Counted from the stretch's first letter, positions 33,362 to 46,365 are shown. The stretch is 64,000 bases of DNA from Pyxicephalus adspersus (GCF_032062135.1 NC_092862.1:91823752-91887751), one strand, 5' to 3'. A program made the numbers and translations. Notes: generated from the sequence alone by a model not told the origin.

Positions 33362-35960
33362 TAAAACGAAAAAAGGAATCAAATAAAGCTATAGTAATTC
33401 TCTTGTCCACACTGTTGTTTCATTTTTTTGCCATTGATTGCACACGGCCCTTTTGTTTTCTCGAAGGAATTATTACAGGACATAAATTTGTAAGACAGCT
33501 CTGACATATAGCACAGCGATGTACAAAGATGACTGGTGCACTCACATGAGTCTCAGTCATATGTATGGGAAGTTTGGTTGAAATGTCTCCATGTGTTTTC
33601 GAATGATGGTGGAACACACAAACACAATTTTATATATAGATTTATATAGCTCTGACATATACCATAGTGCTGTACAAAGAAACACTGAGCTAGGCCCATC
33701 AGTCTCTGTACAGAGGAGCTGACACTCTAATGTCCCCCCACAGTCACACACTATTATTATACATTTATGTACCTCTGACATATACCACAGCGCTGTACAA
33801 AGATTACCGGTGTCATATGTCTAGCAAGTTTGGTTTAAATGTGTCTATGCTTTTCTGAGTGATGGTGGAACATAGCAAGTTTGGTTGAAATGTTCCCATG
33901 CATAGTAATGCTAGAGGGGGTTATGCTATTGTGGAGCGTGGGGTAGGAGGGGATTAGGAATAGGACGTGTTAAAAGGGGCTAGACGGAACTGGGAGGCCC
34001 TATTTTGAAAAAAAGTTTCCCGCCCATCCACCCTTTCTGTTATGGTTATAATTTGAATGTTTGGTTCATTTTAGCGGTTGGGGTCCTGGAAGGCAAAGAT
34101 CCAGTGCATTGGAAAAGTGGTGGATTTTGGCAAGGGGGGATCCTCTTTGGTAGGATCTCCCTCTTGAATGGATAAGGATGGCTCCTGAGGTGGTGTTGGC
34201 CGGCTAGGTGCCAAGGTGGAGATGTTGGAAGAGTTAAATTCCTGTTGGGTGCAGATTTTGTCTTCTGAGACCTGCAGCCTGGTTGTTTGGGTGTATAACC
34301 TGGAGTTTGGACTTTGATAAAATTATGGATATTGTTATGGTTATGTATTATTAAAAGGGGGGAATTAGGTTGTTGGTTAATTAGGTTATATTTAACGTAA
34401 TATGTTGGCGTTATATAATCCTGGTTTAGTAATATTTATATTAATAATAATGTAGTGTTATGTTAATGTATGCTTGCATATCAAAAGTATAAAATGTATG
34501 TATTTATTAGTAATTTATTTATTATTGGATATTTGTTTGTTTATTACTTGAATGGTTAATTTATTTATTGGTGGTTAAATAAACGGGTGCTTGCCAGCCA
34601 ATTAAAATCTAAGGGTGGTGTTTGGGTAGTTAATGGTGGAGGAGTGGGGGAATGGTAAGCAGATGGGGTCGGGGGGAGGCGGAGGTTCTGATGGTGGTGG
34701 GGAAGGATGGGCTAGAAGGTCCAAGCTACCCTGGTCATGGTTGAAATGTCTCAATGCGTTTCTGAGTGATGGTGGAACATAGCATGTTTGGTTGAAATGT
34801 CTCTATGTGTTTCCTAGTGATCACATACACACATACATACATCCAAATATACCTCTGACATATACCACAGTGCTGTACAAAGATCTGCATTTCCTAGTAA
34901 TGACATACACACATTCATACATACATCCAAATATAGCTCTTACAAATAACACAGCGGTGTACAAAGATGACTGGTGCACTCACATGAGTCTCAGTCATAT
35001 GCATTGCAAGTTTGGTTGAAATGTCTCCATGCGTTTTCGAGTGATGGTGGAACATACAAACATACATACAATTTTATATAAATATATACCAGCTGATTAC
35101 CCATCGTTGCCCGGGTATTTATTTATTGCAATCCTATATTATACAAGGAAGGGAATCAAATAAAGCTATAGTGATTTTCTTGTCTAGGGTGTTGTTTCAT
35201 TTTTTTGCTTTTTATTGCACTCGGCCAATTGCCTTACATTTTCTCGTAGGCATTATTACAGGCCAGAAATTTGTAAGAGAGTCCAAAAAAAGTATGTAAA
35301 AATATAAGCAGAAGGCACACTGTCACTGAGCAATACATACATACATACATGCAAATATACCTCTGACATATACCACAGCGCTGTACAAAGATCAGTGGTG
35401 CACTCACATGAGTCATGAGTCATATGTCTAGCAAGTTTGGTTTAAATGTCTGGATGCGTTTCCGAGTGATGGTGGAACATAGCAAGTTTGATTGAAATGT
35501 CTCCATGCGTTTTCTAGTGATCACATACACACATACCTACATCCAAATATAGCTCTGACATATAGCACAGTGCTGTACAAATATGACTGGTGCACTCACA
35601 TGAGTCTTAGTCATATGTATAGCAAGTTTGGTTGAAATGTCTCCATGCGCTTCCTAGAAATCACCAAATATAGCACTGACATTTAGCGCAGCACTGCACA
35701 AAGATCAGCAGTGCACTCACATGAGTCTGAGTCATATGTCTAGCAAGTTTAGTTGAATTGTGTCAATGTGTTTCCGAGTGATAACATACACACACACATA
35801 CATACATACATCCAAATATAGCTCTGCCATATAGCACAGCACTGTACAAAGATGACTGATGCTCTGACATGAGTATCATTCATATGTATAGCAAGTTTGG
35901 TTGAAATATCTCCATGCACTTTCGAGTGATGGTGGAACATACATACATACACACATACAC
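33362..35960 (+). repeat. Cassette-type interspersed repeat, two large copies with reiterated modules
   Basis: A ~150-bp head (AATCAAATAAAGCTATAG ... ATTACAGG-like ... AAATTTGTAAGA) occurs at 33380-33510 and 35156-35282. A module CTCTGACATATAGCACAG-CTGTACAAAGAT, then CACTCACATGAGTC, then AGCAAGTTTGGTTGAAATGT recurs about nine times (near 33500, 33650, 33775, 34853, 34936, 35361, 35550, 35675, 35820). CATACATA-rich spacers separate the units. CCAGCTGATTACCCATCGTT GCCCGGGTAT at 35089 marks a unit start. No reverse transcriptase or transposase was found. The class is uncertain. Confidence 0.75.
33905..34740. other. G/T-rich segment inside the cassette repeat
   Basis: Purine- and GT-rich DNA (for example GGGGAGGCGGAGG near 34670) unlike its neighbours on both sides. 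It contains no ORF. It may be an unrelated insert or a unique internal part of the repeat. Confidence 0.35.
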
Positions 35961-35965
35961 ACATA

Positions 35966-36821
35966 CGGTTAGGTCCATAAATATTTGGACAGAGAGAACT
36001 TTTTTCTAATTTTGGTTCTGTACATTACCACAAATAATTTTAAATGAATCTACTCAGATGCAGGTAAACTGCAGACTTTCAGCTTTAATTCAGTGGGTTG
36101 AACAAAAAAGATTGCATAAACATGTGAGGAACTTAAGCCTTTTTTTTTACACAATCACTTCATTTCAGGGGCTCAAAAGTAATTGGACAATTGACTCAAA
36201 GGATATTTCATGGACTGGTGTGGATAATTCCTTTGTTATGTCATTATCATTTGAGCAGTCAAAAGGCTTGGAGTTAATTTGAGGGGTGGAGGGGGTGCTT
36301 GTATGTGGAATATTTTGCTGTGAACAGACAACATGCAGTCAAAGGAGCTCTCCATGCAGGTGAAACAAGCAATCCTTACGCTGCAAAAACAGAAAAAAAC
36401 ATCTGAGAAATTGCTACAATAAAATCCACAGTTTGGTACATCATGAGAAAGAAACAAAGCACTGGTGAACTCAGCAATGCCAAAAGACCTGGACGTCCAC
36501 GGAAGACAACAGTGGTGGATGATCGCAGAATTATTTTCCATCATGAAGAGAAACCCCTTCACAACAGCCAACTAAGTTAACAACACTCTCCAGGAAGAGG
36601 GTGTATCGATATCCAAGTCTACCATAAAGAGAAGACTGCATGAAAGTAAATACAGAGGGTGCACTGCAAGGTTTTTTTTTTCTTGTTTTCCCGTGCGGAA
36701 AACCTGGTGCGTCTTATAGTCCGGAGCGTCTAATGGTCCGAAAAATACGGTAAGTGTGGTAAAGTACAGAACCAAAATTAGAAAAAAGTTGTCTGTGTCC
36801 AAATATTTATGAACCTAACTG
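35966..36821 (+). mobile_element. Tc1-like deletion derivative with long inverted ends
   Basis: The left end CGGTTAGGTCCATAAATATT followed by TGGACAGAG is inverted at 36770-36821 (ACCAAAATTAGAAAAAAGTTGT ... ACCTAACTG), with TA on each side (35964, 36822). About 36440-36650 retains the transposase N-terminus: KKQSTGELSNAKRPGRPRKT followed by the TVVDDRRI region. The catalytic domain is deleted. About 36670-36755 is a fragment of another MITE (GTGCGTCTTATAGTCCGGAG ... GAAAAATACGGTA) sitting in the gap. Confidence 0.88.
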
Positions 36822-37067
36822 TACCCTCATACATCCAGTTTTTTATATATTGATTAGAATCAGGCATTCTGGATTGGATTTCAAAGATCAGTTCCACCAA
36901 AGGGAGTATGTAAGTAGAACCTGTGCTATTCAAATGTAAGTACTGATCTCTGTACTTCAGACTTGTGCAGTGTTATGATGTTAAGTTCAAAACAGCTTCC
37001 TAAGAAACACAAAAATAAGTTTTTGGATGCCTTTTTTTCTGGCAAAGGATTAGAAAAGATTGCAATT

Positions 37068-37763
37068 AAGTTACTGGGATAAGGTTAACCAGCTACTGGG
37101 GAAGCTGACCAAATGCCGATCTACTTTAGATCCTCTACATCAGCTGCCAGGGTTGCCCTTAACAGGTCCTACCAAGCTCATATCCAAGCTCACCACACAC
37201 ATCTTGGTAGCGGCCCATACCCTGATCTCCAAGTGGAAGTGGAAGTCTGTCTCCCCTCCATCCTTAGAAGAACTATACGCCCGCATTCAGGATATCCGAA
37301 TGATGGAATACCTTACTGCCCTGCTCAGGAACACTGTCACTAAATTCGAACAGGTCTGGGAGCCATGGGATGACTATTATGCTCAATTACAGATGTGATG
37401 GTCTTATTTTGCTCCCCTCCTTTTGTTATTTAGCAAATCGCCTCAGAATCCCTTTTTCCCTTTTCGTCCCTCCCCATTTTTGATGTTATGTCCTGTATAC
37501 AGGAAATTACTGGTTTGTCATGTTTATTGCTGGAAACCACATTGCATCATTTGCACTCCACTCTTGCTATTTTTTTCTTGTAGCTTTTATGTATGTATAT
37601 GTGTATATGTATATATACTTGTTCCTACTTTATGCCTTATGGTTTTGGTAATATGTTGCTAATGCTCCTGTATGCTGTGTTCTTGTCCATGTTCTTTTTG
37701 TTTTGTTTCTTTTGTTGTATTTGTAAAAAAAATGTTTCAATAAAAACTCAGTTTCAAAAAAAA
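37068..37763 (+). mobile_element. 5'-truncated LINE of the L1/Tx1 type
   Basis: Flanked by a perfect 16-bp target duplication, AGAAAAGATTGCAATT, at 37052-37067 and 37764-37779. The left part encodes the C-terminal end of an L1-type ORF2 (about 110 codons to the TGA at 37396-37398: YWDKVNQLLGKLTKCRSTLD ... EQVWEPWDDYYAQLQM). It is followed by a ~340-bp 3' UTR, AATAAA at about 37739 and a short A-tail. The reverse transcriptase core is absent because of 5' truncation. Assignment to L1/Tx1 is by general resemblance of the C-terminus. Confidence 0.85.
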
Positions 37764-37779
37764 AGAAAAGATTGCAATT

Positions 37780-39593
37780 TTATTAGAAATCTGTCTTTCC
37801 ATTGTAAGGAAAATAAATATTTTAATCTGGCAAAGCTTTCAAACAACTGATTATCCTGGATTTGTCAATCCACCAGATTCAACCCAAGAGTTTCATTGTG
37901 GAAATTGTAGGTTCTTTTGGTGTCATACTTTATGCATGTACAATCAGAAAAAGCCTTTATTGACTCAGAGCAGTTGGGGTTTACCTAAACAAGGGTTCAT
38001 ATAAATTATCAGCCACAGAGTAGCTGCTTGGAGCATTCGTTGCTTATAATGAGCTGAATGATTATTTAGTAAAATTTTTACAAGATCTTCATCCAACATT
38101 ACCCCAAAATTTACTGATTTGAATGAAATTTAAAAAGATTTCATTTTACCAAACTCTATAATTTTCCACCCATTTTTAAGCAGGATTAGCCAAGCATCTA
38201 ACAAGATTTGGCAATGTAAAAATGTAATCGGCCAGGATCCACCCAATATTCACTTGTCAAAACGAAAGTGCTTTCCTGTGTTATTCATTCCATTTATTAC
38301 TTGATAAATTTACTCAAAATTACACTTTTCACTTTGCATATTATTTAAACTAGCCCCTGATGTTAAGTAGGAAAAGTGTATTTTAAAGTACTGCTCAATT
38401 TATTGATTTTATAGATTTCTGGTTTATGGACAGTGACATAGGAACAGATGTTATAATTTGGACTGGGCCCTTTACCCCAGAAGACCCCTAGATTCTCAAC
38501 TGCCTATGCATGAACAAGAGCCCATGAACTGCCTGGAATAGAAGGTGGGACACCTGCCTGAGGACAATAGAATATAAATGAGTATAACAGAAGAAATGGG
38601 ACCCAGATGAGTGTGCGCCAGCTACTTCAGGTGTGTGTTTGCTTATAACAATGTCATAGCTGCTGCTAAGCCTTACTGGGGGCTAGACAGGTCAAGCTAT
38701 CAACATTGCTCTTGCTCAAAAACAGCCACACAGATAGAACTATGCTTAGCTTGGGAAGGAGTGGGGGAGTCTCATGGTGACGGGTTAGTGTGTCTGCGTG
38801 TAGACTACAAAAGGCATTAGGGGTTATCTGCTCTGCATGTAGGATCAAGTATCTGATTTGTGTGTGCTGGGAAACATAAGAGCTAGAGGCTCTATCTGAG
38901 TGATGGGTGTAGGTCGTTCCTATCTAGGTCGTGATCTTCCTCCTCAAAGATTGCAGTGTGTAGGCTGTGACAAGCACAATGACTCATTTTTTACTGCAGT
39001 GTTCCCATTCTGATATTAGTATTTACACATCATATATACAAAGTACTGTCTGCTGCATTCATAAGATCTTCTATATACTGCAACTATAGACTGTCTATGG
39101 TGAGAAACACTTTGAGTATACTGAGTGTAGGTGGTTGCAGCAAAAGTGTGAAACATTACAAATGTGGCTAAATGAGTCTAATAAAATAGTCTGAGCCATG
39201 ACCAGTGGCAGCACTTGAGGAAAAGGTGCCAGGGAGTTGAATTTGTCCTTGCTGCTTTCTCTTCACGTTCCACTTTATTTGTGTATCAGGGGGCAGAGTC
39301 TTGTCAAAAATGTCCATTGTGCCCACAGATCTGTACTACACCACTGCTTATAAAGAGTGCTTTAGAGAGTGCCTAAACTGTGTTTTTATTAATTCATTTT
39401 TGTGTGTATATTTTAACTGTAAAAAAAAAAAAATAAAGTTCCTCCTCCTTAGCTATAGCATAGGAGCAGCAAGCGTGTAGCGCTCAAAAGGTTGATACCA
39501 TACCCCATGTACTTCAGCCCTGGAGGTGCTTTAAGGGGTACACAGTAGGCCAGTGGTGACTAGTCCAATGCTCATGGAGATTTCACCCTAGTG
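37780..39593. other. Noncoding, nothing recognised
   Basis: No transposon ends or convincing exons seen. An A13 run followed by TAAAG at about 39421-39440 could be a decayed poly-A end. Confidence 0.35.
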
Positions 39594-39956
39594 CAGGGGT
39601 CAGCAAATTCCGGCCTTTAGGCCAGATTTGGCCTAGCCGGTAGTTTGTTCTGGCCTAACGCCCCCTGGCAGATCAGGCCTAAGCAGATCCTCTTGAGCCG
39701 CGGGTTGCCGGCGCAGCGGCCCCCTTGCAGTGGCTCCCCTATTTACCGCGGCTGGCGTTGATACTTCTGTCGCCGGTAAATAGAGAAAGCTCCCTGAAGG
39801 TAAATACCTCTCCTCCGCAATGCATATGGAGGAGAGGGATTTCACTTAAGGGGGCATTCCTTGGTGATGGGCAGAGCCATTGGGGCAGGTCCGGCCTAGT
39901 GTGCTCCAGCCCACCCCATAAATGGCCTAGTGGCCATAAAACTTTGCCGACCCCTG
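39594..39956. mobile_element. hAT MITE with 8-bp target duplication
   Basis: Begins CAGGGGTCAGCAAATTCCGG and ends AAACTTTGCCGACCCCTG, inverted ends typical of hAT. Target duplication: CCCTAGTG (39586-39593) and CCCTGGTG (39957-39964), one mismatch. The GC-rich interior contains internal inverted GGCC stretches and no ORF. Confidence 0.9.
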
Positions 39957-39964
39957 CCCTGGTG

Positions 39965-42606
39965 TTTTGGTTATAGGTGTCCCATAAACCCATAAGCAGT
40001 CTACCACAAACACATTTTAAAACTTTCATTTTGGAAAAAATACCCTCCTAAGGGTCCACAAATGTCCAAATACATCAGGGAAACATAGGGCACCCTTTCT
40101 TTACTGCCCGAGCAGCATTTGAACACTTGTTGCAGCACTCTTGCATGGTTTTATGTGCTCAGGGAACCCCAAGGGTTATCCTGGCATCTTTGTAAATATT
40201 AAGATCCATATATTTTAGGTTGATATATAGGTGGTGGTGTCATGGGGAATTCCCTTTGATGTTGTTGCCCATATTGGCCCAACTATGGCAATACTACTAT
40301 AGGAAACTCTATCCTCAAATACCCCATTTGTAACATTTTACATTAACCCTTCTATAGCTGAAACTGTGTATAATAACTGCTTCATCACCAAGGAAAGCAA
40401 TTTGCTATTGAGAAGTTTTCATCAGTGAATTTTTTAAAAACACACTCGGTAGGCTTGCACTGTGAGAAGGAGTAGTAAACCCCAACCATTATATAGTACT
40501 GCAAAGCAGGACAGTGAGTCTTTGTCTATAATAAGCAAATATGGTTGCTACCATGTATCTAGTTACAGATTATATATAAAACAATTTCTAAAATGTTACC
40601 TTTAAACGTTTATTTACATCAAACCCATTTCTTTTATACAAATTTATCTAAAGAAATATTGACAAGACATTACTCTAGGGGCCCATAAGAATTTAATTTT
40701 TTTCTGTGAACACTCACATAATGTGGCACCTGCCACCTGTACCTTTCAGAAACTGGGTTTTCAAGATTTCAACATCAGTAAAATGCCAGGTCTTTCATTG
40801 GAGGTAATAAGAGGTGGTATATGCTTGTTCACACATCTGTACTCAAGGAACATTTTATGTTTTACATTTTCCTTCTGATGTAGTAGCTGCAGAGAGTGTA
40901 AAGTTCCAATCATATACTTTTGACCCTGCCTACACTGTTTGCATTGCAGACATAACTACATTTGCTGTACTGCTGCTATACATCCCCTTCCCCCAAAAAG
41001 TGTATGTATAGCTTTTTAGAGTATAACATTTTCAAAAGTTCAATATTCAAAAGTTGTATTATGCTGCATGTGTGTCTTGCTGGGAAGATTTTTCCCTTTA
41101 CTTCTCTTCTTAGAAAAACAACATAAAATAATGGAGATCTCACTCACTAAAATTAATGAAAATCCCAACTTTAAGAGTTTTAAAAGAAACTGGTGCCCCC
41201 ACCAATGGATTTTCCTTGATCACTTGATGTGGTGACAAATCAAAAATAATGAATTACCCCTATAATTTATGTCCTATTAAAACGGGCATTGGTAAAATAT
41301 CTCATGTTTTATGGCTTCAGTTCACTCCAATGCACTGAAGTTGTGTATGCTCAAAAAATGGAAGGGAAAGGAAGGATAGCAAAACTTCCATTTGCATGAA
41401 AGGACTTCTATAAGAGCAGGTCCAGACCTGGTCGGGATCAAGCAATCCTATGCAACTCCCCACGGCTTGCACCTTTCTTACAGTGTCTGCACATTTACCA
41501 GCTGGCCCCTGGGTCATTCCCTTTGAAGCTGTTACAGGAAGATGCTACCATGTAGCGTCTCCCAAGAGGCAGCAGTTCCCTGGCATGAGGATATGGAACA
41601 CGCACCACAATCTCACTTCTAGTGTGATCATAGCCTATAAATTAAAACAAATAAACAACCAACACATTGCAGCTTTTCAATAAACACATGACAACATATA
41701 CATTTTAATGCACACCAACATATGCTAAACACAAGACTTACACAATAATTCAGTGTAACCCATTACCTATATATCTAAACTAAAAAATATATTGTTTTTA
41801 TGATAATTCTTCATATTATACATTTTTATGTGATGATAATATTCAAGTTTAGGAAATTTTAACTTTAAATCATTCACAATCTTCAAAAACACTTTACTCA
41901 ATGTTTGTACACTGCTTATAAAGTGTGGAAATTAAATGTAAAAAATTGCATTGTGTACTTTGCATTAGGTTTCATTATGCAAAGCCATCAATATTCTTTC
42001 TTTCCTTTCTCCAGAGGAAGACAGAAATTTGCATTTAAACAGCACATGCCAGCAAATGGCAACAGTTTTTAACTACTGGTACATAGTACCTGCAATTGTT
42101 TATCTACAAAAAACTAAAAATTATATAAACATGGGTCATTCCATCAGTCCTTAGCATAGTTAACACCCAGCTCAGATGATTTTTTATAACTCCTCCACAC
42201 ACACACTGACATACTCCTTAGTATGTTACAATTACATAATAGTTACAATTTTTAATATAAAATGTTTATGTTTATACACTGTCATCAGTGTTAGTACAAA
42301 AAAAAGTAAAATTGAAATATCTAACGAAAAAAGGGAATTTATTTGAGAGCCAAAGAAAATAGAATTTTAGTTATTATTGTCACACATGGAAGCAACGGGA
42401 TAGTAAAAGAATACAGATAAAATAAAATTAAAGAATCCAATGTCTCGCATATTGTACCATCGTGAAACATTAGGATAATTGTAAAAGCTTTTGCCTGCAA
42501 AAGTTATAGTTACATAATACACATAACAGCTGTGACTGTAAATCCTTAGGTGAACATTGGCTAGCTTGACGATATATGGCCTCAAATTGGTTTTTGTACA
42601 CAACAT
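39965..42606. other. Noncoding, nothing recognised
   Basis: AT-rich, random short frames only. Confidence 0.35.
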
Positions 42607-44049
42607 AACAGGAAGGGTTTCCAACCTACGGCCCGCGGGCTCCGGTCCGTGGAGCTGCCATATCCAGCCCGCTCCTGATTTCCTCTCTGCTCTTTTTGCT
42701 CGTTGTCTTGCAGGGGATGGGGCGCGCGTATCTACTATGTTTCTGTAACAGATCGTTGAACCAGGAGAGGGAGCTTTCTGAGCATGCTCAGTGTTGGCTC
42801 CCTGAGAGTGGGTGTATACTATAGACCTGGCAATCAGCTGTGGCTGCTCCCTGACCACCTTGTACTGTGGGATAATCCCAGCAGCAGCAGCAGCATGAGA
42901 GCTGTGTCTATGTCCATGCAGCTGACATTATCCCCATGTTTACACCTTCATATTTCCTATATTATCTGTCCAAGAAATACACAGGGGACCCTGAGATCTG
43001 TTATTAAACTAGGCCCCCTAAGCATAACAAGTTGCCAGATACAGAGTCACAAGCAATCAGGGATATTTTCACATTAAGGGGGGCTACAGTATTTTAAGAC
43101 CAATTTGTGACCCCAAATTGAGTTTTAATTTCCGTTGCATTCCATTGCAATGGGCCTTAGGGTAATGCCAATTCGCACTGTGCTGTGGTGCCCCAAATAT
43201 ATACTTGCTTGTTCACAAAGGCTGCGTTCAGACTGGCGGTGAGGTTACAGTGCTGTGCCTGTTACACATTGCTGGCCACTTACCTTGTGTGAATCCAAAT
43301 TTCTCTGGAACAGGGGGTATTTGGCAACTAAAAATGTGGGAGCCAGTAGGAAACCCTACCCCCCCCCCTACCCTATTATATCATGCTACCCTGTCACACA
43401 TAGCTATCCCCCTACTCTCTATGAACCCCAAATTCATGTAACTGCAAGTGTATGACTTTTATGGCTAACTCCTTCTAAACCTACATCACTATGGTGCCAT
43501 CACAAGATACGAAAAACTATACCTGTCATACCGTGCTACCTTTTCACACTTAGCTGGCCACTTACCTTCGGTGAACCCTAATTTCTCAGGAATGGGGAGA
43601 TGAAGATGTAGTAGTCAGAGCATGTACCCCTTAAATGTCCGTCACCCTAATTACAATACTCTGAAAGTATCCATTTTAGAGTTATTAGGGTACAAAGAAG
43701 GTTAGTGGCCCCCTATAACTGACAGGAACATGTATGGGGTAGTTTCTGCTCTTTGGAACAGGAATGGTGAGCGGGGAGCAATATATGACTGGCCAGCACT
43801 GCATGATAGCTTTAGTTTTGTATCGTTCATTAATAAATGATCATGAAATAGTGAGTGCATACATCCTACATTTGTCATGTCTTTAATTTGGTATATGTAC
43901 ATTACGATAACTAAAATTAAATTAAATTGAACATTTTCTAAATGAAAACTATTCTAGTTTTAAACACATCTTTAATGTTTGTTTGCGCGGTAGTGAGTTT
44001 TATCTCAATGTCAATAGCAGCTCCCAGATGAAAAAAGGTTGGACACCTC
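42607..44049. mobile_element. hAT-like nonautonomous element, degenerate ends
   Basis: GGGTTTCCAACCTACGGCCC near 42615 mirrors AAAAAAGGTTGGACACCTCT at about 44029-44048. No 8-bp target duplication survives. The interior (43200-43620) has two diverged copies of a unit with GCTGGCCACTTACCTT and AATTTCTC-GGAA, reminiscent of the core of the 10.7-13.7 kb element. The 163-codon minus-strand frame crossing its left end is incidental. Confidence 0.6.
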
Positions 44050-44668
44050 TGTGCCGTGTTTAGGAGCTGCATTGAGAAACACAATGGGGCTTATTTACTA
44101 AAAAATATCTAGTACTGAGTGAACAAAGGGAAGGGTTTCCCCTTAAATTAAATAAACTGTAATACCTCACTTTAATAAATGAGATGAGGCTTTGCAGATT
44201 TCAACAACCATCAAATCCTGTGCCAGTAAAAATACAGTTTGAGACCTGACAGCATATGCTGTAGGTGGTTAGTGGAGCTACAGTCTTTAAACAGCGTTAA
44301 GAAGCCAGTAGAAATTGAAATCAACTTTAACTAAGACTAACTAAAGACAACTTTAACTTTAACTAAATATGACTTTTAGGTAGATTATCCGGTCAAAGTA
44401 TTCTTTCCTTTTATCAACGTTTGATAAATGTCACAGTTTCAGGCCCAACTGATGGTCACATTTTAATCAGGCATATAATATATGCATTATTACTAAGGAA
44501 GTACTTAATAAAAGGATCGTTATGCAGATGGGTACATGCAAATATTTGAACCTACCCAGTCAACCGCTCATCACTCAACTTACGGCCTTGCTCTGCTAAT
44601 CACCGGACTCCCATTGTAACCTTGCTCTTGTATTTTGTTTCTGAGTTTGATACCCACTTCAGACAATG

Positions 44669-44872
44669 GACCTGATTTATTAAAGCTCTCCAAGGCTGGA
44701 GAGGGTACACGTTGATCAGTGAAGATGGGGGATTCAGCAAACCTGGAATGGATTTCTTTAAAGTCATTTAGTATTTGCTAGCAAATGTTTTGAATCCTGA
44801 ACCAAATCCATTCCAAGTTTGCTGGATTACCCAGCTTGTCCAGCCTTGGAGAGCTTTAATGAATCAGGCCCA
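44669..44872. mobile_element. Palindromic MITE, complete
   Basis: GACCTGATTTATTAAAGCTC followed by TCCAAGGCTGGA is inverted at the right end as TCCAGCCTTGGAGAGCTTTA followed by ATGAATCAGGCC. The centre includes TTTGCTAGCAAATG. A partial relative lies at 45386-45530. Confidence 0.85.
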
Positions 44873-44938
44873 AAGATGGAGGTTACCTTAGCCACACTTT
44901 TTGCTGTTCCATTGTATCTGTTCACCCACCACAAACCT

Positions 44939-44942
<4 letters not shown>

Positions 44943-44975
<33 letters not shown>
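44943..44975. repeat. (TA)n microsatellite
   Basis: About 16 TA repeats. Confidence 0.95.
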
Positions 44976-44978
<3 letters not shown>

Positions 44979-45094
44979 TGTACTAAGAAATGTGAATCAG
45001 CAGGGTAAATGTTGGCATCCATTAACATCAGTTAAATCCAGGCAGGCATTTAATGGTTCCTTTATTTCTGCCAAACTGAATATAAATCAATGAT

Positions 45095-45412
45095 TTACCT
45101 TCTACCCCTTTTGTTATTGCCTTTTTTGAACCTCATTAAAAGTTCTAATATCTCCTTTACAATAAATTTACCAGAAGCGTACCCTGTACTTTTTTCTAAC
45201 TCCAGTAAATGTTTATGACGAAATGCTATTACCATGGTTATGTTCTTTCTTCTTTTACAAATTATTTGTGTTATTATTAACACAACATAAATTACAAATG
45301 AAATGAACACAAATGGAAAGAATGCATTGTTAAAAAAGATAACTAAGGAGAAACGGGGCAAAAAGTTAACCATAGTAAGACACATTGGGCCTGATTTATT
45401 AAAACTCCCCAT
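45095..45412 (-). other. Unassigned 105-codon minus-strand frame with a hydrophobic stretch
   Basis: A hydrophobic run of about 25 residues (FFPFVFISFVIYVVLIITQI) is followed by a basic segment and ends KKGNNKRGRR-stop. The AT-rich template makes Phe/Ile/Lys codons likely by chance. The upstream end runs into the MITE at 45386. No splice context was recognised. Confidence 0.15.
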
Positions 45413-45530
45413 TGCATGTGGGTGATCCAGAAAAACTGCATTTCTGAAAAGTCATTTGCTATTCGTTAGCAAATGTTTTCAATCCTGGACAAGATCCAGG
45501 TTTGCTGGATCACCCAGGTCCACTGATATT
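45386..45530 (+). mobile_element. Palindromic MITE, partial
   Basis: GGGCCTGATTTATTAAAACT, then GTTAGCAAATGTTTTCAATC and TTTGCTGGATCACCCAG, follow the order of the element at 44669-44872. The right inverted end is missing. Confidence 0.7.
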
Positions 45531-46059
45531 TTTCTGGTGGAGTCCTATGGAACCCAGATTTCATCATCCAACTTAATTGAATTCCAGATATGCAATACTA
45601 TGTCAGACCTACTATATCTTTTCATTTGTCCAAATAATCACCATAAACACTAGATAAATTCACTGTGATTCAATCATTCACCTGTGTTACACTATATATG
45701 TACGTGCCTCTAATTAATCACTAATTCAATGTTTGAATACTTGTCCAACTATATTTTTTAACATGTTTTGTACGAATTATTTTGTTATCATCACATCTAA
45801 TAATCTTGATTATATCATATACCCATCCATAAATCACTAATTTTATTTTATTGACCCAACAACATATATTAGTGACCAATTTCATAACGCTATAAAAAGG
45901 GTTCTATTTCCATGTAATAATTCCAATGTGCCAGTTCATTAAATTAGGCCGTGAATCATAAAAACCAAAAAGCTGATACAAATACCTTATCTATTTACTT
46001 TCAATACTTCCAATGCATAGAGGGTTCAAGGTAGAGTGGGTTGAAAGACATTTTTTTTT

Positions 46060-46109
46060 ATCTGAGGACACTCATGGCTTCTTTTTTCTTTTCATGGGTG
46101 TCCTCAGAT
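46060..46109. repeat. Short hairpin, 17-bp arms
   Basis: ATCTGAGGACACTCATG (46060) pairs with CATGGGTGTCCTCAGAT (46093-46109), one mismatch, with a T/C-rich loop of about 16 bases. It does not resemble a known terminator or RNA. Confidence 0.8.
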
Positions 46110-46365
46110 AGATAGAAAAACAACCAAAAACAGTCTGTGAGAAAAATATACTTCAAAATCTTGGAAATGAATGAGAACCAAGTTAACCTTAAATAAGTAA
46201 TCTATAAAGCTATTTTTCAGTATGACATTAAATCAATATTGTCAGGGATGCCAACATTTTACTGTGTGAAAATCCGTATTATGCTTTCTCAAAGATCAAA
46301 CGTATTGTGTACCTCATACACTGTGTAATACACTGTACTTATAACAAATGTGCATATAAAAGAGA

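Noticed and set aside
42367..42858. 163-codon minus-strand frame
   Set aside because: Starts inside the hAT-like element and runs out into AT-rich flank. No coherent domain, no splice context.
46060..46109. Hairpin as a microRNA precursor
   Set aside because: The 17-bp arms are too short for a typical precursor and the loop is a T/C homopolymer-like tract. Kept only as a structural repeat.
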